From Scatophagus argus (taxonomy: Eukaryota; Chordata; Actinopteri; Scatophagidae), in contig NC_058496.1 in assembly GCF_020382885.2 (NCBI RefSeq), positions 1,273,001-1,337,000 of the forward strand: a DNA stretch of 64,000 nt, written 5' to 3'. The notes beneath the pieces were generated by a model, which saw nothing but the letters and a program-made list of their open reading frames with translations, was not told the DNA's origin and made no database searches. The position numbers were made by a program, and so were the translations under genes. Position 1 is the first letter of the stretch, and each line of letters begins with the position of its first letter. Of this stretch, positions 50,201 through 62,045 are shown piece by piece.

Positions 50201-52149
50201 CTCCGGTCTGCAGTCACACACACTTTATCAGCCTCACCAGCCTGCTGTCTGTCCTTTGCAGCTCTTGTAACCGGGACACGTAGGTGAGGGCTCACACTCC
50301 AACACACACTCACCAAACCAGACAGACGTTTTGAAAGAGCTACCCTGGCGAACAATACTGTAGCGAAGGTCTTTGTCGTGGCTTGAGGGAGCTGTATTAG
50401 AGCGCAGCAGCTCGTTCTCGCACTGAGACGGAGAGGAACTGCGAGCACAACTCTGCCCTGACTTGCATGGTGATAATGCTTGTTGCTGGAGGCTAGATTT
50501 CACAGCACGCTTCAACTGGCTCAGCTTATCACACCTCCGTCTGAATACCGAAACCTGACATGACTGAATGCGACTCTCTCGCTCCATGACTTCCCCCTCA
50601 CTGATGCGTTTTGCTTCTCTTTCCATAAAACACATTTGCCCAGACCAAACATCTCCACAGGGAAACAGTTTGCAGTCTAACCAGTCCGCAGTCTGTGCCA
50701 GCATTAGGTCAGACCCACGCTGACGATGTTGTTGTGAAATCACCTGCAGAGCGAAGCGACTTCACAAACTCTGCAACACTTCTGCTGTCTCCAGGGCTCA
50801 TGAAGATCTGACGAGAGTCAGCATTAAGCTCTCAGCCCGGCCCTCCATTAATCGATTGGCTGTTTTGTCCATAAAATGTCAGAAAACTTTGAGTCTGGTC
50901 TTCAAGTGTTTTTCTTTGTCCACAACACAAACATCCAGTTTACTGTCACTGAAGGCTCAAGAGAGGAGAAAACCTTCACATCACAGAAGCTGAAATCGGT
51001 TGAATTCTGTACTTTGTACTTCCACTCCACTACATCTTGAACACTGCAGTTTTTACTGCATTATATTTCTTTGACAACTTCAGTTACTTTGCAGAGAGAT
51101 GACAGGTTGTTTCTCGTGACGTGCAACCAATCAGACGGCGCTGTGGGCGGGACACGGAGTGAGACGGGCAGACGGACGAGGCTGCACCAGAGCCAAACTC
51201 CAGCATTTTCATTTCATTTCGTGGCAATCGGACAAACTTTAGCTAACACAAAGACACACTGTGCTGTTTCATTCACCAACAAGACAAACTGTGAAAGCAT
51301 TTCTTTTACCAGAACAAAACTGAATGAAACGTGCACCGGACAAATGACATCTGCCAGCACTGACAATGGTCCATTGACCAGCGTGACACAGGGTCCGGAG
51401 CCCAGCGGCGTGAGTCCAGCGGAGCGTGCTGCGAGGGCACGCCGTCCCGGACCGCAGGCCGCGGTCTGGGCCTCGGCAGCCCCGTCCTCCTCTTCAGCTC
51501 CCCACCCCGAAGCTGCTGCTCTAAACCCCCACGAAGCTTCTGCCTGCACAGGTTCAAGTTAATATGCATACTAATTCCAAATCAAAGTCAGCCTGAACGA
51601 TTTATCACACAGGAAGATTAGAAAACAATTAAGGAGCAGCACGGCTGAACAGCTCATCAAACCCAACACCAACTAATGAGAATCTACTGTCCTCATCAGG
51701 GACTGCGTGCGAGCTCACAACATAAATAACAACTCCAACTTATGGCTGGGATACACCCAATAAAACGAGTGGAAAACACACACACACACTCGAACTTAGC
51801 AACCACAAATGAATTCATTCTGATTCTCAGCAGGAAATTTTTTCAATCTAATACATGAGAGGAATAAAGTAATAAAGTCAGTGATGGCACATGAGCCGCA
51901 CACACTGTGATTTGGAAAAAATAACCTCATAATAACATTTTCACTTTACTGCAGAGCCTCAACATTTCAGATAACAGAAGCCATCATCACCGGCTCGATG
52001 TGGAAGGGGAGGAATTTCGTTTAAGAATCAGAACAAGACGGAAGCAGGACTTCAGGAAGCTGCCGTTTGGTCGTGACGTTCCCAACCACTCGTTTCTGCG
52101 GGTGTTAAAGAGTTTCTCAAAGGGCCGGATGTGAAGCTGACGTGCACGC

Positions 52150-52206
<57 letters not shown>

Positions 52207-55200
52207 AGAACTCCAAGAGCCTGCAGCATCAGGCTCTACGCCCAAGCTGCCACCCCATCTGAAACAGAGTCAGCCAAACGTCAGCATCACAGGCACAAGG
52301 AGCACAAAGCACACGACATTTGTTTTCACTTCATTTTAAGAAGATCTGACTGCAGCCGTGACTTGTTGGTGTACTGTCACACACCTGCTAATAACCCTGA
52401 CATTTGAAAAGAAGTTTTAGACTCGCACACTCAGTAAACATCAGCGTGCAGTATTTCTCTTCTAAATCCTGTATTTCACGCACACGGAGGGCCAGGATCT
52501 CCACAAGAGGCCGTCAGATAAAAGCGAGTCTATTAAAGGTTGTTTCTGAGGCAGTTCTCCTCAGGCAGGCAGGACGTTCCCAAACATAAAGGCCTCGCCA
52601 CAAAAAGCTTTTCGCCTCTCGTCTAATGTCTAGACAGCCACAAACGATCTGCAGCTCTTAAAACTGCGCTCCAGCTAATAAGTCCTTATAGGTTATCCAT
52701 AAATCAGAAAGCTAATTCACAAGTTCAAAGCGAAAAGTGCAAAAAGGGATAAAATTAGAGCAGTGTGGGCTCATCTGCCGCGACGTTTAACAGGAAGAAA
52801 ATTACAATGACTTTATCTGTAGGAGAGAAAAGCACTTTCTCCAGCTTCTCGGAGAATTACTGTGAAATTACGTCTGAGTTTTAAACGAGTGACCGAGCAG
52901 TCGGGTCACTCGGATCCCACCGGAAGCCTTCAGGTCTGACGCTGCAGCGTGAACACACGGGGACGCACTGATTGTCATCTGCCGCAAATCTCCACAGCTT
53001 TAGATTTGTTTTGCAAATAAGACGCCCGCACGGCACGTTCACACCTGCAGAGCAAACAACACCAGGCTGCTCATCAGCTCGAGGAAACCGACTGGTTGTT
53101 CATTGCGTAACGCGGAGCAGAAACCGTGGGCGATCTCGAAGCCGAACCGAGAGCAGCCGCCAGTCAGTCCTCCTCCCTGAAGAAGACAGCAACGTGGGAT
53201 CCACACTCAGACTCAGTGATTCAAGCAGCTCTGACTGAGCTTCACCACGCAGTTTGACCCTTCGCGGCTGTTTTCACATTCATCTGATGAAGGTGATGTT
53301 CCTCTGAGTATCACAACCTGTCTGGACTGGCCAATCAAGGCCCGGCATGTGGCGTGAGCTGCAGAGGTTTGGGATGTCAGGGACGACTCGAACGTCAGAG
53401 ATCTGTTGGTCCTCTGCTCACTTTGTCTCCCCAGTCTGCAGGCCATTTCGGTTCGCTTCAAGTTAGCTGCTAGCCGGTTGAGGGCTGCACACGTCCCGTC
53501 CCGTCCCGTCCCGTCCCGTCCCATCGCGTCCCTTCCCCTCACTCATTTAACACAGAGGTCCACTTGGTGCCGTGACAACCACAGCTGCAGAACAGACGTG
53601 TTCATCTTCATAGCTCACATGCAGAGCGTAACATTCCCACTGTGAACAGGCTGCTCCAGGGGGGCTGAGGGGCTAACGTATCAGGGTCTGCCTAACCCAG
53701 GACTCCACCACACCTGCAAACAGACTTTGGCGTGGATTAAGTTCTCCTTCATGTCCTCAGATTACTGTTATCCGGCGAGGGCGCCGCTCGGCCTCAGATG
53801 TTTCATGTCAGGCATGTAAGTTATCATTAAAAACAGACAGCTCTGTCTGGGTTTGGATACAATTCATTCATTTTCCTCATTAATAAGACCTTGTTCTGAA
53901 ACCTCACGAAGCCTCGGGTGTCATTATAGATACAACCCATGAAGGGGAAAAAAAGAACAAAGATGCAGCGATTAAACTCGACCGGGGAGAGCACATCCTC
54001 TTCTCCGGTGCAGCGCCGCTATTCAGGATGTAAAAATTATCAAGTCATCCTATTATGACGGTGTCACAAATTTACCATTAAAGACTCTGATATCTTAAGC
54101 CTCATTTTACACACATTTCCCCGTTAGCCAGCATGATATTCCTGATTCCTTCATCCCTAAATGTGGTCTCCTGTATTTGGGCACGGCCTGGGCTGACTAA
54201 TCCGATTAAAGACGTGAGGCCTTGTACAGGGTCCGGTGGCATTTTAAGGATTAGGTGGTGACTCCTGCCCGGTTTCTGATTCGAACGGCCGGCGAACGAC
54301 GCAGTCTGCTCAATCACCCAACGCAACAGTCTGAACGCCTCACAGGGATCGAAACGGATTAGCACCAAAAGAATTCCTCAGCATCAGCTGCTAAAACAAG
54401 GTCATCTACCACTGAAAAGGGGGGGTGTTTTGGCTGCCGGGACGTCTGTGGATTCTGTGTGTTAAAGATGTTTTTAGTGACAACAGCAACACCTGACAGA
54501 GGATCCAGCTCAGAGTCAGGGTATTTCCACACCCGGGCTCTGAAAGACTCCACACTGAGCGTATTCACCGTCCCCACGTGCGGGGTTTTCTCCGTGTGCA
54601 ACTCATCCGCTGCACACCAGGAAACGCCGTCCGTAGACGTGTCTGTAGCTTTAAGCACAGACTCGGCAGTGAGTCAGTTTGACCAACAGCCAGCCCACCT
54701 GTGCCCACAATAAAGTCATTACAGTGAACCTGAAAGGAATGTCTCCAACAGCCTGCTTGTAGCATTGATTTACCTTGAGGGTGTGGAGGATGACCTGATA
54801 GCAGAACATTACGGAGGACCGAAACGGACAAAATTCATTTGGATATCAGCTGGTACTATAAATTTCCTGTTGCCAGGCTGATCATTTATCGTCTATCCCT
54901 AAGAAAGGCGTGCAGAAATGTAAAACAAAAATAAATAAATTTGGGTAAATATATAGAGGGGAAAAACATAGAAAGAAATAAATAAACAAATGTTAAAATT
55001 ACAAATTAGGTGGAAAAGTAAACAAATGAGGGACCTGATACAAAAGTAAATTTAAACTCTCCAAATATCACTTTATGTCACATCCTACACACTTTAGTAT
55101 TGTTATTTTAATGCAGTTCATGGCATGTTAATGTATTTATTTTTGATTGTGGCAGTTTCGGGCCTCCATAGACCATGCCAAACACACACACACACACACA

Positions 55201-55880
55201 CACTTGCTTGTGACAGGGCCGCACCTTACTGCAGTCCAAAGCACAAAGTTGTGCGGGAAAAGGGCTCCGTAGGCTCAGAGGACTCACCCGGTTCAGCCCC
55301 GTGTGAGTGCAGCCGAGCGAAGCCAACAAGCCCAGCGTCCAGGCTAACGCGCTGCCCTCATCTGACATGCGCACAGTACCGTCACAGCACGGGCTCCCGT
55401 GTGGGGCCCCACAGGAGCCCTTCAGGGGGGCTTCAGGGGACCTTCCAGCAAAACTCAGCATTCAGTGAAGTTCACTCTTAAATCCAACTAGTCAGCTCGG
55501 TGAGATCAAGCACAGGAATGGCTGGTATGCTCATTGGAAGTCTCGGCTCCTTTGCCCCTACTTCTCCTCACCAGCTATTACAGACACTCACAAAACCCGA
55601 ACCACAACCAAACACCCTGAGTCCGGACTCGACAAGGAGGGTACACACCGACTTCCCTGGAACACATTAAAGTTTGCGAGCCCCGGCTCGGCTGCTGTGC
55701 TCGCTGGCCACCCGACATGCACCGACAACAAAACGGTCGCCACTAACTTCCCAACTCCAGAGTCCTCTTCCCTCTGCGCTGAGCTTCTGGGAGTTGACTC
55801 GGCGAGTTTCCACCAGCGGGACACACGCAGGACTTACCCACTCCGTACTTCTCCTTTTTTGTGGGGATCCAGCGGGTCAT
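27309..55880 (-). CDS. dock5: DOCK5, Rac guanine nucleotide exchange factor
   Basis: I assembled 51 coding exons totalling 5,595 bases, or 1,864 residues plus stop, close to human DOCK5 (1,870). Every junction keeps frame. It starts [14 protein letters not shown] at 55,880 and stops at 27,309-27,311. Order of parts: SH3 (about 8-70), helical linker, DHR-1/C2 lipid-binding domain (about 440-633), helical repeats, DHR-2 exchange domain (about 1,226-1,639), basic proline-rich tail. The tail ([46 protein letters not shown]) singles out DOCK5 from DOCK1 and DOCK2. The family works with ELMO at the membrane to load Rac with GTP for cytoskeletal remodelling. All introns read GT-AG except the one after exon 7, which begins GC. 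I see no frameshift or missing exon, so it should be functional. Exon coordinates are in the six part entries. Confidence 0.96.
29464..33915 (-). other. dock5: dock5 exons 35-46 (DHR-2 catalytic domain)
   Basis: Exons: 33,875-33,915; 33,697-33,787; 33,376-33,495; 33,095-33,184; 32,605-32,709; 32,232-32,373; 31,693-31,774; 31,494-31,578; 31,245-31,331; 30,985-31,161; 29,694-29,777; 29,464-29,601. They encode about residues 1,226-1,639. Landmarks: [101 protein letters not shown] and [16 protein letters not shown]. The last holds the loop in which characterised DOCK proteins place the nucleotide-sensor valine (about residue 1,556 here). It is intact, so exchange activity is expected. The intron at 29,778-30,984 holds TAGCATGCTAAC-rich repeat sequence. 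Confidence 0.94.
30250..30730. repeat. GCTAGCAT-rich dispersed repeat (dock5 intron 44)
   Basis: It has many TTAGCAT, GCTAGC and ATGCTAGC words on both strands (for example CTAGCCAGGATGGTTAACAT and CTAGCATGGCTGTAGACGG). Similar fragments occur near 31,960-32,045 and 43,020-43,090. This looks like a common teleost non-autonomous element; limits are approximate. Confidence 0.45.
35795..36412 (+). mobile_element. LINE-like non-LTR retrotransposon 3' tail (dock5 intron 28)
   Basis: It contains GGCAGATGGCCGCCCACCTA, GGTTTCTGCCTTCTAAAAGG, CCACTGTCGCCAAGTGCTTG and GTGAATTGGCGCTACATAAA, then a simple AACTGA/ATTGA tail at about 36,381-36,412. A GGCGCTATATAAA motif followed by ATTGA repeats is the recognisable 3' end of an abundant teleost element. 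The orientation is opposite to dock5. No reverse transcriptase is present, so it is a short truncated or non-autonomous copy. Confidence 0.7.
39405..39720. repeat. MITE-like fragment (dock5 intron 20)
   Basis: It starts TTAAAGGAACAGCTCACCCA, nearly the terminal repeat of MITE family A, and continues AAAAATGAAAACTCAGACAT. No matching right terminus was seen before the next exon, so it is either truncated or another family sharing the same tip. Confidence 0.5.
40449..42249 (-). other. dock5: dock5 exons 14-18 (DHR-1 domain)
   Basis: Exons: 42,125-42,249; 41,300-41,398; 41,024-41,096; 40,833-40,936; 40,449-40,629. They encode about residues 440-633, with [62 protein letters not shown]-like [20 protein letters not shown] and [18 protein letters not shown]. 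This is the C2-type DHR-1 fold that binds phosphoinositides (PIP3) and brings DOCK proteins to the membrane. The intron at 41,399-42,124 has no recognisable content. Confidence 0.93.
42375..47904 (-). other. dock5: dock5 exons 5-13 (helical linker)
   Basis: Exons: 47,808-47,904; 47,531-47,679; 47,295-47,430; 47,057-47,214; 46,345-46,426; 45,679-45,808; 44,699-44,771; 42,651-42,793; 42,375-42,500. They encode about residues 75-440, with landmarks [102 protein letters not shown] and [15 protein letters not shown]. The intron after exon 7 begins GC. The introns at 42,794-44,698 and 45,809-46,344 are over 500 bases and hold only AT-rich or repeat-like sequence, including TAGCATGCTAAC-type fragments near 43,020-43,090 and a CA run in intron 10 at 45,580-45,602. 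Confidence 0.93.
45580..45602. repeat. (CA)n microsatellite
   Basis: CA run of about 23 bases in a dock5 intron, upstream of exon 11 on the plus-coordinate scale. Confidence 0.85.
48271..48295. repeat. (CA)n microsatellite between dock5 exons 4 and 3
   Basis: CA run of about 24 bases inside the roughly 100-base intron 3 (48,235-48,340), so length change would alter a large part of that small intron. Confidence 0.85.
52155..52204. repeat. (CA)25 microsatellite
   Basis: About 50 bases of pure CA in dock5 intron 1. Confidence 0.92.
53491..53523. repeat. (CCCGT)n pentanucleotide repeat
   Basis: About six and a half copies of CCCGT, followed by decayed units (CCATCGCGTCCCTTCCCC). The minus strand reads ACGGG. 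Confidence 0.88.
55181..55202. repeat. (CA)n microsatellite
   Basis: CA run of about 22 bases near the dock5 start exon. Confidence 0.82.
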
Positions 55881-56340
55881 GGCGGGGAAAGGTGTACGGC
55901 TGGCCGCAGAAATAAATAACTGTGTTCAAATGCTGAACGGGGACGGGCGCTGCTCGTCCTGAAAGTCTACAGTTCCGCCATCATGACTTGTAAACGGGGA
56001 GGGGGGAGGAGACGCACACGGCTGGGAGCAGAGAGGAGCACAGGCGTGAACCGCCCCCACAAATCCTCCACAGACACCCGCTGCATCGAGGACTCGCCTC
56101 CAGGAAGCTGCTCGGCCCCAGACATCAGTCAGTCGATAAGTGTAGCAGCCCCTCGTGAATCCTCAAATCAGACCAAAGTGAATTCAGGGAAAACCGAGAG
56201 CGGACTATGTGAGGACCCCGGGAGCTCAGCGTCAGGTGTGCTGGCCCCGGGTCCACAGGAGAACAATTAACTGACATGACAGGTAGAAATCTGACGTGTC
56301 CTCAATAAACGACCACCGGGTTATTGTTGTTCATTTAAAG
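55881..56340 (-). promoter_or_regulatory. dock5: dock5 5' UTR and likely promoter region
   Basis: The sequence directly upstream of the dock5 ATG on the minus strand is GC- and CpG-richer than the flanks (GGGGACGGGCGCTGCTCGTC, 55,937-55,956, and GGGAGGAGACGCACACGG nearby), as is common for broad vertebrate promoters. No TATA box or initiator was fixed. The 3' limit follows from the ATG; the upstream limit is a guess. Confidence 0.4.
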
Positions 56341-57429
56341 CAGCATAGCCTCGAACTGAACTCTGAGACCCACGTGAGTGAACTAAAACCAGGGCCGGAC
56401 TCAGGTTGTCTGAGGGGGGCACAAAGCATAAAGGGCACCAGCTGAATGTGTTGCAGGATGTTGTGATGCAAAGGGAAAGGAAACTTCAACCTGTTTAATC
56501 TACCATAGAGGCATCTAAGGAGCAACTTTTGCAGTGTTTTGGTTGTTTGTTTTTTTTTTTCAAACATGGGGGCACCTGGGCAGGTAAACCCCCCCCATGT
56601 TGAAGTATAAGTAGCTATTCAGCCCACGTACTCAAGAATGAGTAAGCAATACCACATTATAAAAATACTGTTTCAGGGTTCGAGTTATGATTTGATCTTT
56701 GTGGGAGGAATGCTGACTTATGCGTGGACGCGGCGAGTAAATAAATAAATAAATTAATTAATAAACAGGTCAGAGTCAGAGGCTGCATTGTTCGTTATAC
56801 TTGCATACACAGAGTGGTCTGTTTTTTTTTATTTTATTTTGTCAAACATATTGTTTGTGCTATTTCCCTGTGGCCTACACTTTAAACAGAGGAATAATGC
56901 AGAAAGCAGCCTAGCAGAGTGTAAAATAGACCAAAGTGGTCTGTCTGCAGCAGGCTGTGGTCGGGCTCCTGGGACCCACGATGACATCCGATGTCCGACA
57001 TCCGATGTCGGTAGCAGTAGCCTTTCGTTAGCATGTTAGCCGGTAGTCTAACTTATTAACTTCTTGAAATGCAATGAATGAAACCAAGGTGAGCAAGTGG
57101 TTCTTCTGAAAGGATTAATATTTGCCAGCTATCAAGAGGATAGTTTGCATGACATTCTGCAGTGCCCCCTAGTGGTGTTGCAGTGAATTGCAACCAGGCT
57201 GCATTCACCAGAGTACGCACCTATCAGTTATGTTTATTTTAGGCTATTTGTCTATCTTTAACGTAAATATTATTCTATATATTGAAGGGAAAAGTGCTTT
57301 ATTTGTGATTATAATATAATGATGCTACATTTTGGTGACGCCCACAGATGTATGATGTTAATGTTTTCATGGGAGTCAGTCCTCTCTCCATGGGGGTTCA
57401 GCTCCCACTGGCTCCCACATAATTCCAAC

Positions 57430-57790
57430 CGTGTCCCGTTGCAAGTGGAAGTCCTCAATTTAAATTTTTGTGTTAGTAAAAGTACAAAAGTATTTGCTTC
57501 AAACTTAAAGTACCAAAAGTAAAAGTGCTCATTTTGTGGAATTGCCCATTTCAGAATTATATACATTACTGTATACAACTGGATTATGATTATTGGTGCA
57601 TTCAGGCTAATATTTAATTTATGTACATAGAATGACTTTAATGGCTTTATTGTCATTGCACAGCTGTACAACGAAATTTAAGTGCAACTCCTTTCACTGG
57701 TATGAACTGCAAGATAAGAAAGACAGATAAGATAGAACAGTAAAGATAAAACAATGAAAAAACAGCACAACAACAACAACAGCAACTCGC
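57430..57790. repeat. Cluster of dispersed repeat fragments
   Basis: Two units. About 57,430-57,560 has AGTAAAAGTACAAAAGTATT, like the fragment near 24,766. About 57,625-57,790 reads GGCTTTATTGTCATTGCACA then ACAACGAAATTTAAGTGCAA, a phrase I know from a common teleost retroelement tail. Boundaries are approximate. Confidence 0.5.
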
Positions 57791-60700
57791 ACAGGAAAAA
57801 ATGAGTGATAACAGCATAAAACAGTATGTTTCTATACTATTTTATAGTATATTTACATAGAATTAATATAAATATAATGTATTTTTTATTACTTTGAATT
57901 GTGTTGATCTGAAACTGGGAAGTAACTGAAGATTTCAGATAAAGATAATGGAGTAAAGAGCACAGTACATCTCATCGTATTGATGTGGAGTGGAAGCACG
58001 ATGTAGCAGAAAGAACTCAAATTATGTACAAATACCTCTAAATTGGACTTCAGTGCAGAAATAGTCGCTGATTAGGCCGCGGCATCTCATTTATGCGGCC
58101 ACATATGTTTGACTGAACTGTGCAGACGATGTGGGACAAGCGGCTGTTAAACAGCATGTGGACGTGTGCTCAGAGCAGTTGTGTTCAGGCTGTTAGCTTT
58201 AATTGAAATGTCAGCTCATCCTTCCCGGGCCTGTGAAGTCGTTCACAGCTGCTGGCTGAGATCTGGTAGCCCACTTAGCCTTTTGTTTGCCCATCATATG
58301 TGTGTTTTTTTTCCCGCTGCCACCAGCCGACCAAATGTTGCTGTCCGTAGTGCTCAGCCGTCCCGCCCTTTTATTGTCGCCTTAAATGGTGTGAAGTCCA
58401 TTGTGCTGTGGCTGCAGCCTGACTGAAAGCCATTATTGGATCTTATTATTTTAAAAAGGACAAACTACTGAACGTGTGACATCTGTAAAACCGCTTTGTG
58501 TGAGGTTGCTTACCCACCTCAGCTATAATCAAATTGCACCTTTAGATACAAACATTGTTGAATTTCTGCCTTTTTCTCACCACGTAGTACTAAAGCCAAC
58601 TCACACAGAAACATGTTTACATTTTTTCCCTTCCCTTTTCCATTTTCTTTCTGTTGTGTGTTGAACGAATGTCAAGCAGCTGAAGGATTCAAGCACACTG
58701 ACTGAGCTCGCCTTGAAAATCAGGCGCTCTGGGTGCATTTTGCAGCTCTGTGTAGAATTTCGAAGGTTACGACTCAAGCTGTTGTGCGTGATTATGGTGA
58801 CCTACTTCTGTCTGAGCTGTAGGTGCTGAGTGTTTATTGAAAAGGGGCTTTCAGTCTGCTCCTCTGAATCTCCTTATTCCATCACCAAAATCAATCACAC
58901 TCATCAAATGTGAAGACTTGCTGCTGGCCTATAGAAAGTAAAAAATCTGCACAAAGGAATACAATATTGCCATCAGCTGACTGCTTTGTGCTACTGCATA
59001 CAGCCGAGCGTCCCTGCAGAATCCTCACTCACTGTGTCAGGCTTTGTTGTAGCCTGGGACTTCAGATCTTCTTCCCCGTCAGAGTCTTTAAAGTACAATC
59101 ATAAGATTCAGAGGGCGGCATGCTGGTGTTGGCGTGTGCGTGCACATGTGCATGTCTTGCATTAATGTGTGTGACAGCTTGAGTTGAACTCCTGAGTTCA
59201 TCTGGAGTTGAACTCTCGGCGAGCAGTTAGCAGTCGACTGAAGGTCCCTGCTCGCCTTCACTTTGTGCTGTACATCAGGTCGCGTTACGTCTCACTCATC
59301 CCCCTGTTGAGACGAGGTGCAGCATGTCAGTAACAGTGGTTAGAAATGGCCAGATGTGGACAGCTGCAGGAACACAGGGAGTGATCTGGAGTGTTCTGGT
59401 GTGAGTGGGCTGCGGTTTTCTTAAATGAGGACGAGATGCAGCTTTTGTCCTGAAACAAGGGGATCCTGCCTGTTTACTTCGCCTCGGGGCTTCTCAGGCT
59501 CACTCTGAGTGAGAATTTAACATGACAGTCAGCTGAAAGATGCTTCCCATCCGCCTCCCTCAGTGTTTGTGTGTGTGTTTTATGGGAAGCTGAAGGACAC
59601 TGAGCATTCATATGTATGAAATGTACCTTTTAAATAAAGCTTGACCTGATTTGACTCTGCTGGCGCTCGGTGGCTGACATTACCAGAGCCAGTGAACTGT
59701 GAGGTCTAAGATGTGAGGGCCTACGACGCTTCAGGGACCTCTGAGCTGCAGGGCTCTACAAAGGCGCTTTTTGTGGCCCCTGCTGAAGTGTTCGGTTGCT
59801 GAGACAAAAGCAGACAAGAGGCCTAATGGATTTATGGGTCTGCTGCCAGGACCTCATGACGCCACGGGCAAACCAGGTCCCAGCACCCACCTGGCCGCCT
59901 GGCAGCAGAGTCAGGTAATGTCCTGGTCCCGCGGGCTGCAGCGCGCAGGTCAGTGCTCAGCGTCCCGAGGCAGGCTTTGATTTGCAGCTTTGTACTTTTA
60001 CAGAATGTTATATGAAAGATGTGCTGCAGATCCCGAGTGTGCGTCTCTGTGGTTTGTGATCAATATGTTGCCGAACTAATATTGACACGCACATGAATTC
60101 ACATTTTCTCTGCGTGGGATGTTGTTTGGCTTCAGAAAGGTGCGGGCTGCTCACTGTTATTTTGTGCAGAAAGAAAAAGAGAAACACACTGCAAATGCAG
60201 CTGTGAAAATTCTTTCCATTTCAACACGACATTCAATAGCAGATATCTGTTGTTCATGACGTCTGTAAATCAGCTCTGACTGCACATGAAAATATCTTTC
60301 GAACATGTCAAAGCAGTCTTACTTACTGCCTTAAAGTAACGTTTCGACAAGTCAAAATCAGCGGCCGTCATGCGAAGGGCTTTGTCACAGACACACGTGA
60401 TGAGGCAGTCAGTGCTCTTCAGGTGAGCTGGGGTGAACTCGTCTCGTTTCCAGGCTGCGATGCAGGCGGAGGGATGTGCCCAGAGGCTCCACCATTTGTC
60501 TCCATCTGGCTCAGTGAAGCGTCCTTTGTGGCCCTGCAGTGGGCCAAACTGTGGCCGTGTCCACCAGGAGAAGAGGACGTCTATATTTAGAGGGCCACGT
60601 CTTAAGACGAAATCTGCTCCGTCTGCTGCTCTCCGGGCCGACGTGAAGGCTCATTTGGCAGAGGCTTTTAATTAGGTGATTCTCAGAGATCAGCAGAGGG

Positions 60701-61339
60701 AGCCACAGCTCTTATCTAAGACCTCCTCCTCTTTGTGGAGACAGAGCGAGCCTGTGTGACAGCAGCAGCCCGAGCCGTCTGAGACGAGAACCCAAACAGG
60801 ATCTACAAAACATAACCGGGACGACAAACGCTTCTGTCCAAGGTCGTCCACGGGAAAAACATTAAATCTCCTCCGGTACTCAAAATGTTTTCTCGATTGC
60901 AGATGTCTGCTTCTGTGTGGTAAACTGTCAAGGTTATAATGTGGGCCTGAGTACAAAACCACTTAAAAGCCAGTGCTGATTTGGATCCAAGCAGTACTCA
61001 GTAACCTCCTGAAATCTAATATGTGTTTGCTGTAATGCAGCCGGGGGCCAAGTGGAGAGGTTGTAGAGTAGGTCAACTAATTTAAAAAATTGAATTACTG
61101 ATTTGATTAAAAAAATACATCCACATAATGACTCAGCTGTAACAGATAATTTAGCTGTTACTGCGGTTTAGACTGCGTGAAAACTAATAAGCAGCTGAAA
61201 GAAATGGACTGAGTGTTGGGACGTGCAGCTCGTCTCTGCACACTCAAACCAAGCAGTGGCAGTTCAATAGCATGAAGTTACTGTAACGCACGCTGTTGCA
61301 TAATCACAGGAACAATGAAGATATTGGCTTTGAAAACTA

Positions 61340-61530
61340 CTTTACATTAAACTTTAAAAACTAGTCTCCAGCTTCTGCGGTTGTTTAGCAGAACAACCTG
61401 AAGCTGCTTTGCTGTGAAGCTCCGGAAATGTGACTAAGAAACTTAGTCACACCGACTTTCCATCGGCATGTGGGTGAGCAGATAATGACAGAATTTTCAT
61501 TACTGGGTGAACTTTTCAGTTAAAATAGTG
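61340..61530. repeat. Dispersed repeat, copy 2
   Basis: It shares CTGTGAAGCTCCGGAAA, ACTTTCCATCGGC and GGGTGAGCAGATAATGACAG with 9,930-10,225, same orientation. A short internal duplication (ACTAAGAAACTTAGTCAC) makes a small palindrome at about 61,432-61,450. Confidence 0.5.
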
Positions 61531-62010
61531 AAATAATATCCTGTTTGAGTTTAACCGACACGTTGATGAAGGCTTCCTGGGTTGATCACACCGGGCTGTA
61601 ATGGAGAGCTGATGTTCTTGTCCTTGTGTTTGATGACTCTGGGACGGAGCCAGCCAGCGAGACTCTCAAAACGTCCGACTGTTTGCCACGTCTCATCATC
61701 CTGAATGTAGGAGTCAGGACACTTTCTGCTCTCAGGCCGACTGGAGCTGATATTTGAAACGAGCTGCTGTCTGCGGCTGCACCTTCAGCTCCGTGTACGT
61801 CTGGGGGGCCTCGGCGGGCCTCGCTGACGGGCCCCCCTCCCTCCGACACAACACACGTATGCCCAGCAGAGACAGAGCGAGCTATAAGATTTATAGACCA
61901 GCACAAATGTGAACGCACAAACTGGGAAAGAAACTCAATGTGTGTGAGAGATGAAATGTGATAAAAATAATACAGCTTTGAGATCTGTGTTCCCCCCCGC
62001 TGCCTCAGAT

Positions 62011-62042
<32 letters not shown>
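62011..62042. repeat. (CA)n microsatellite
   Basis: CA run of about 32 bases. Confidence 0.88.

Positions 62043-62045
<3 letters not shown>

Larger units (their letters stand above)
49445..55837 (-). other. dock5: dock5 intron 1
   Basis: 6.4 kb between the start exon and the first SH3 exon. It holds a repeat fragment (about 50,995-51,100), a GC-rich patch (about 51,390-51,540), a CA run (52,155-52,204), a CCCGT pentamer tract (53,491-53,523) and a CA run (55,181-55,202). A pair of GGATTA/TAATCC sites at about 54,197-54,253 might be regulatory. Open frames here, including one of 163 codons over the GC-rich patch, do not look coding. Confidence 0.7.
48179..55880 (-). other. dock5: dock5 exons 1-4 (SH3 domain)
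   Basis: Exons: 55,838-55,880; 49,361-49,444; 48,341-48,381; 48,179-48,234. They encode residues 1 to about 74: the start, [35 protein letters not shown] and [20 protein letters not shown]-like, GWYRG and FPASYI elements mark a complete SH3 fold, which in DOCK1/2/5 contacts ELMO and restrains DHR-2. Intron 1 (49,445-55,837) is the longest in the gene; intron 2 (48,382-49,360) has AT-rich homeodomain-like sites. Confidence 0.93.

Noticed and set aside
51071..51562. 163-codon plus-strand open frame and a 111-codon antisense frame in dock5 intron 1
   Set aside because: The plus frame does not start with ATG, both strands are open because of local GC richness, and neither translation resembles a protein family.
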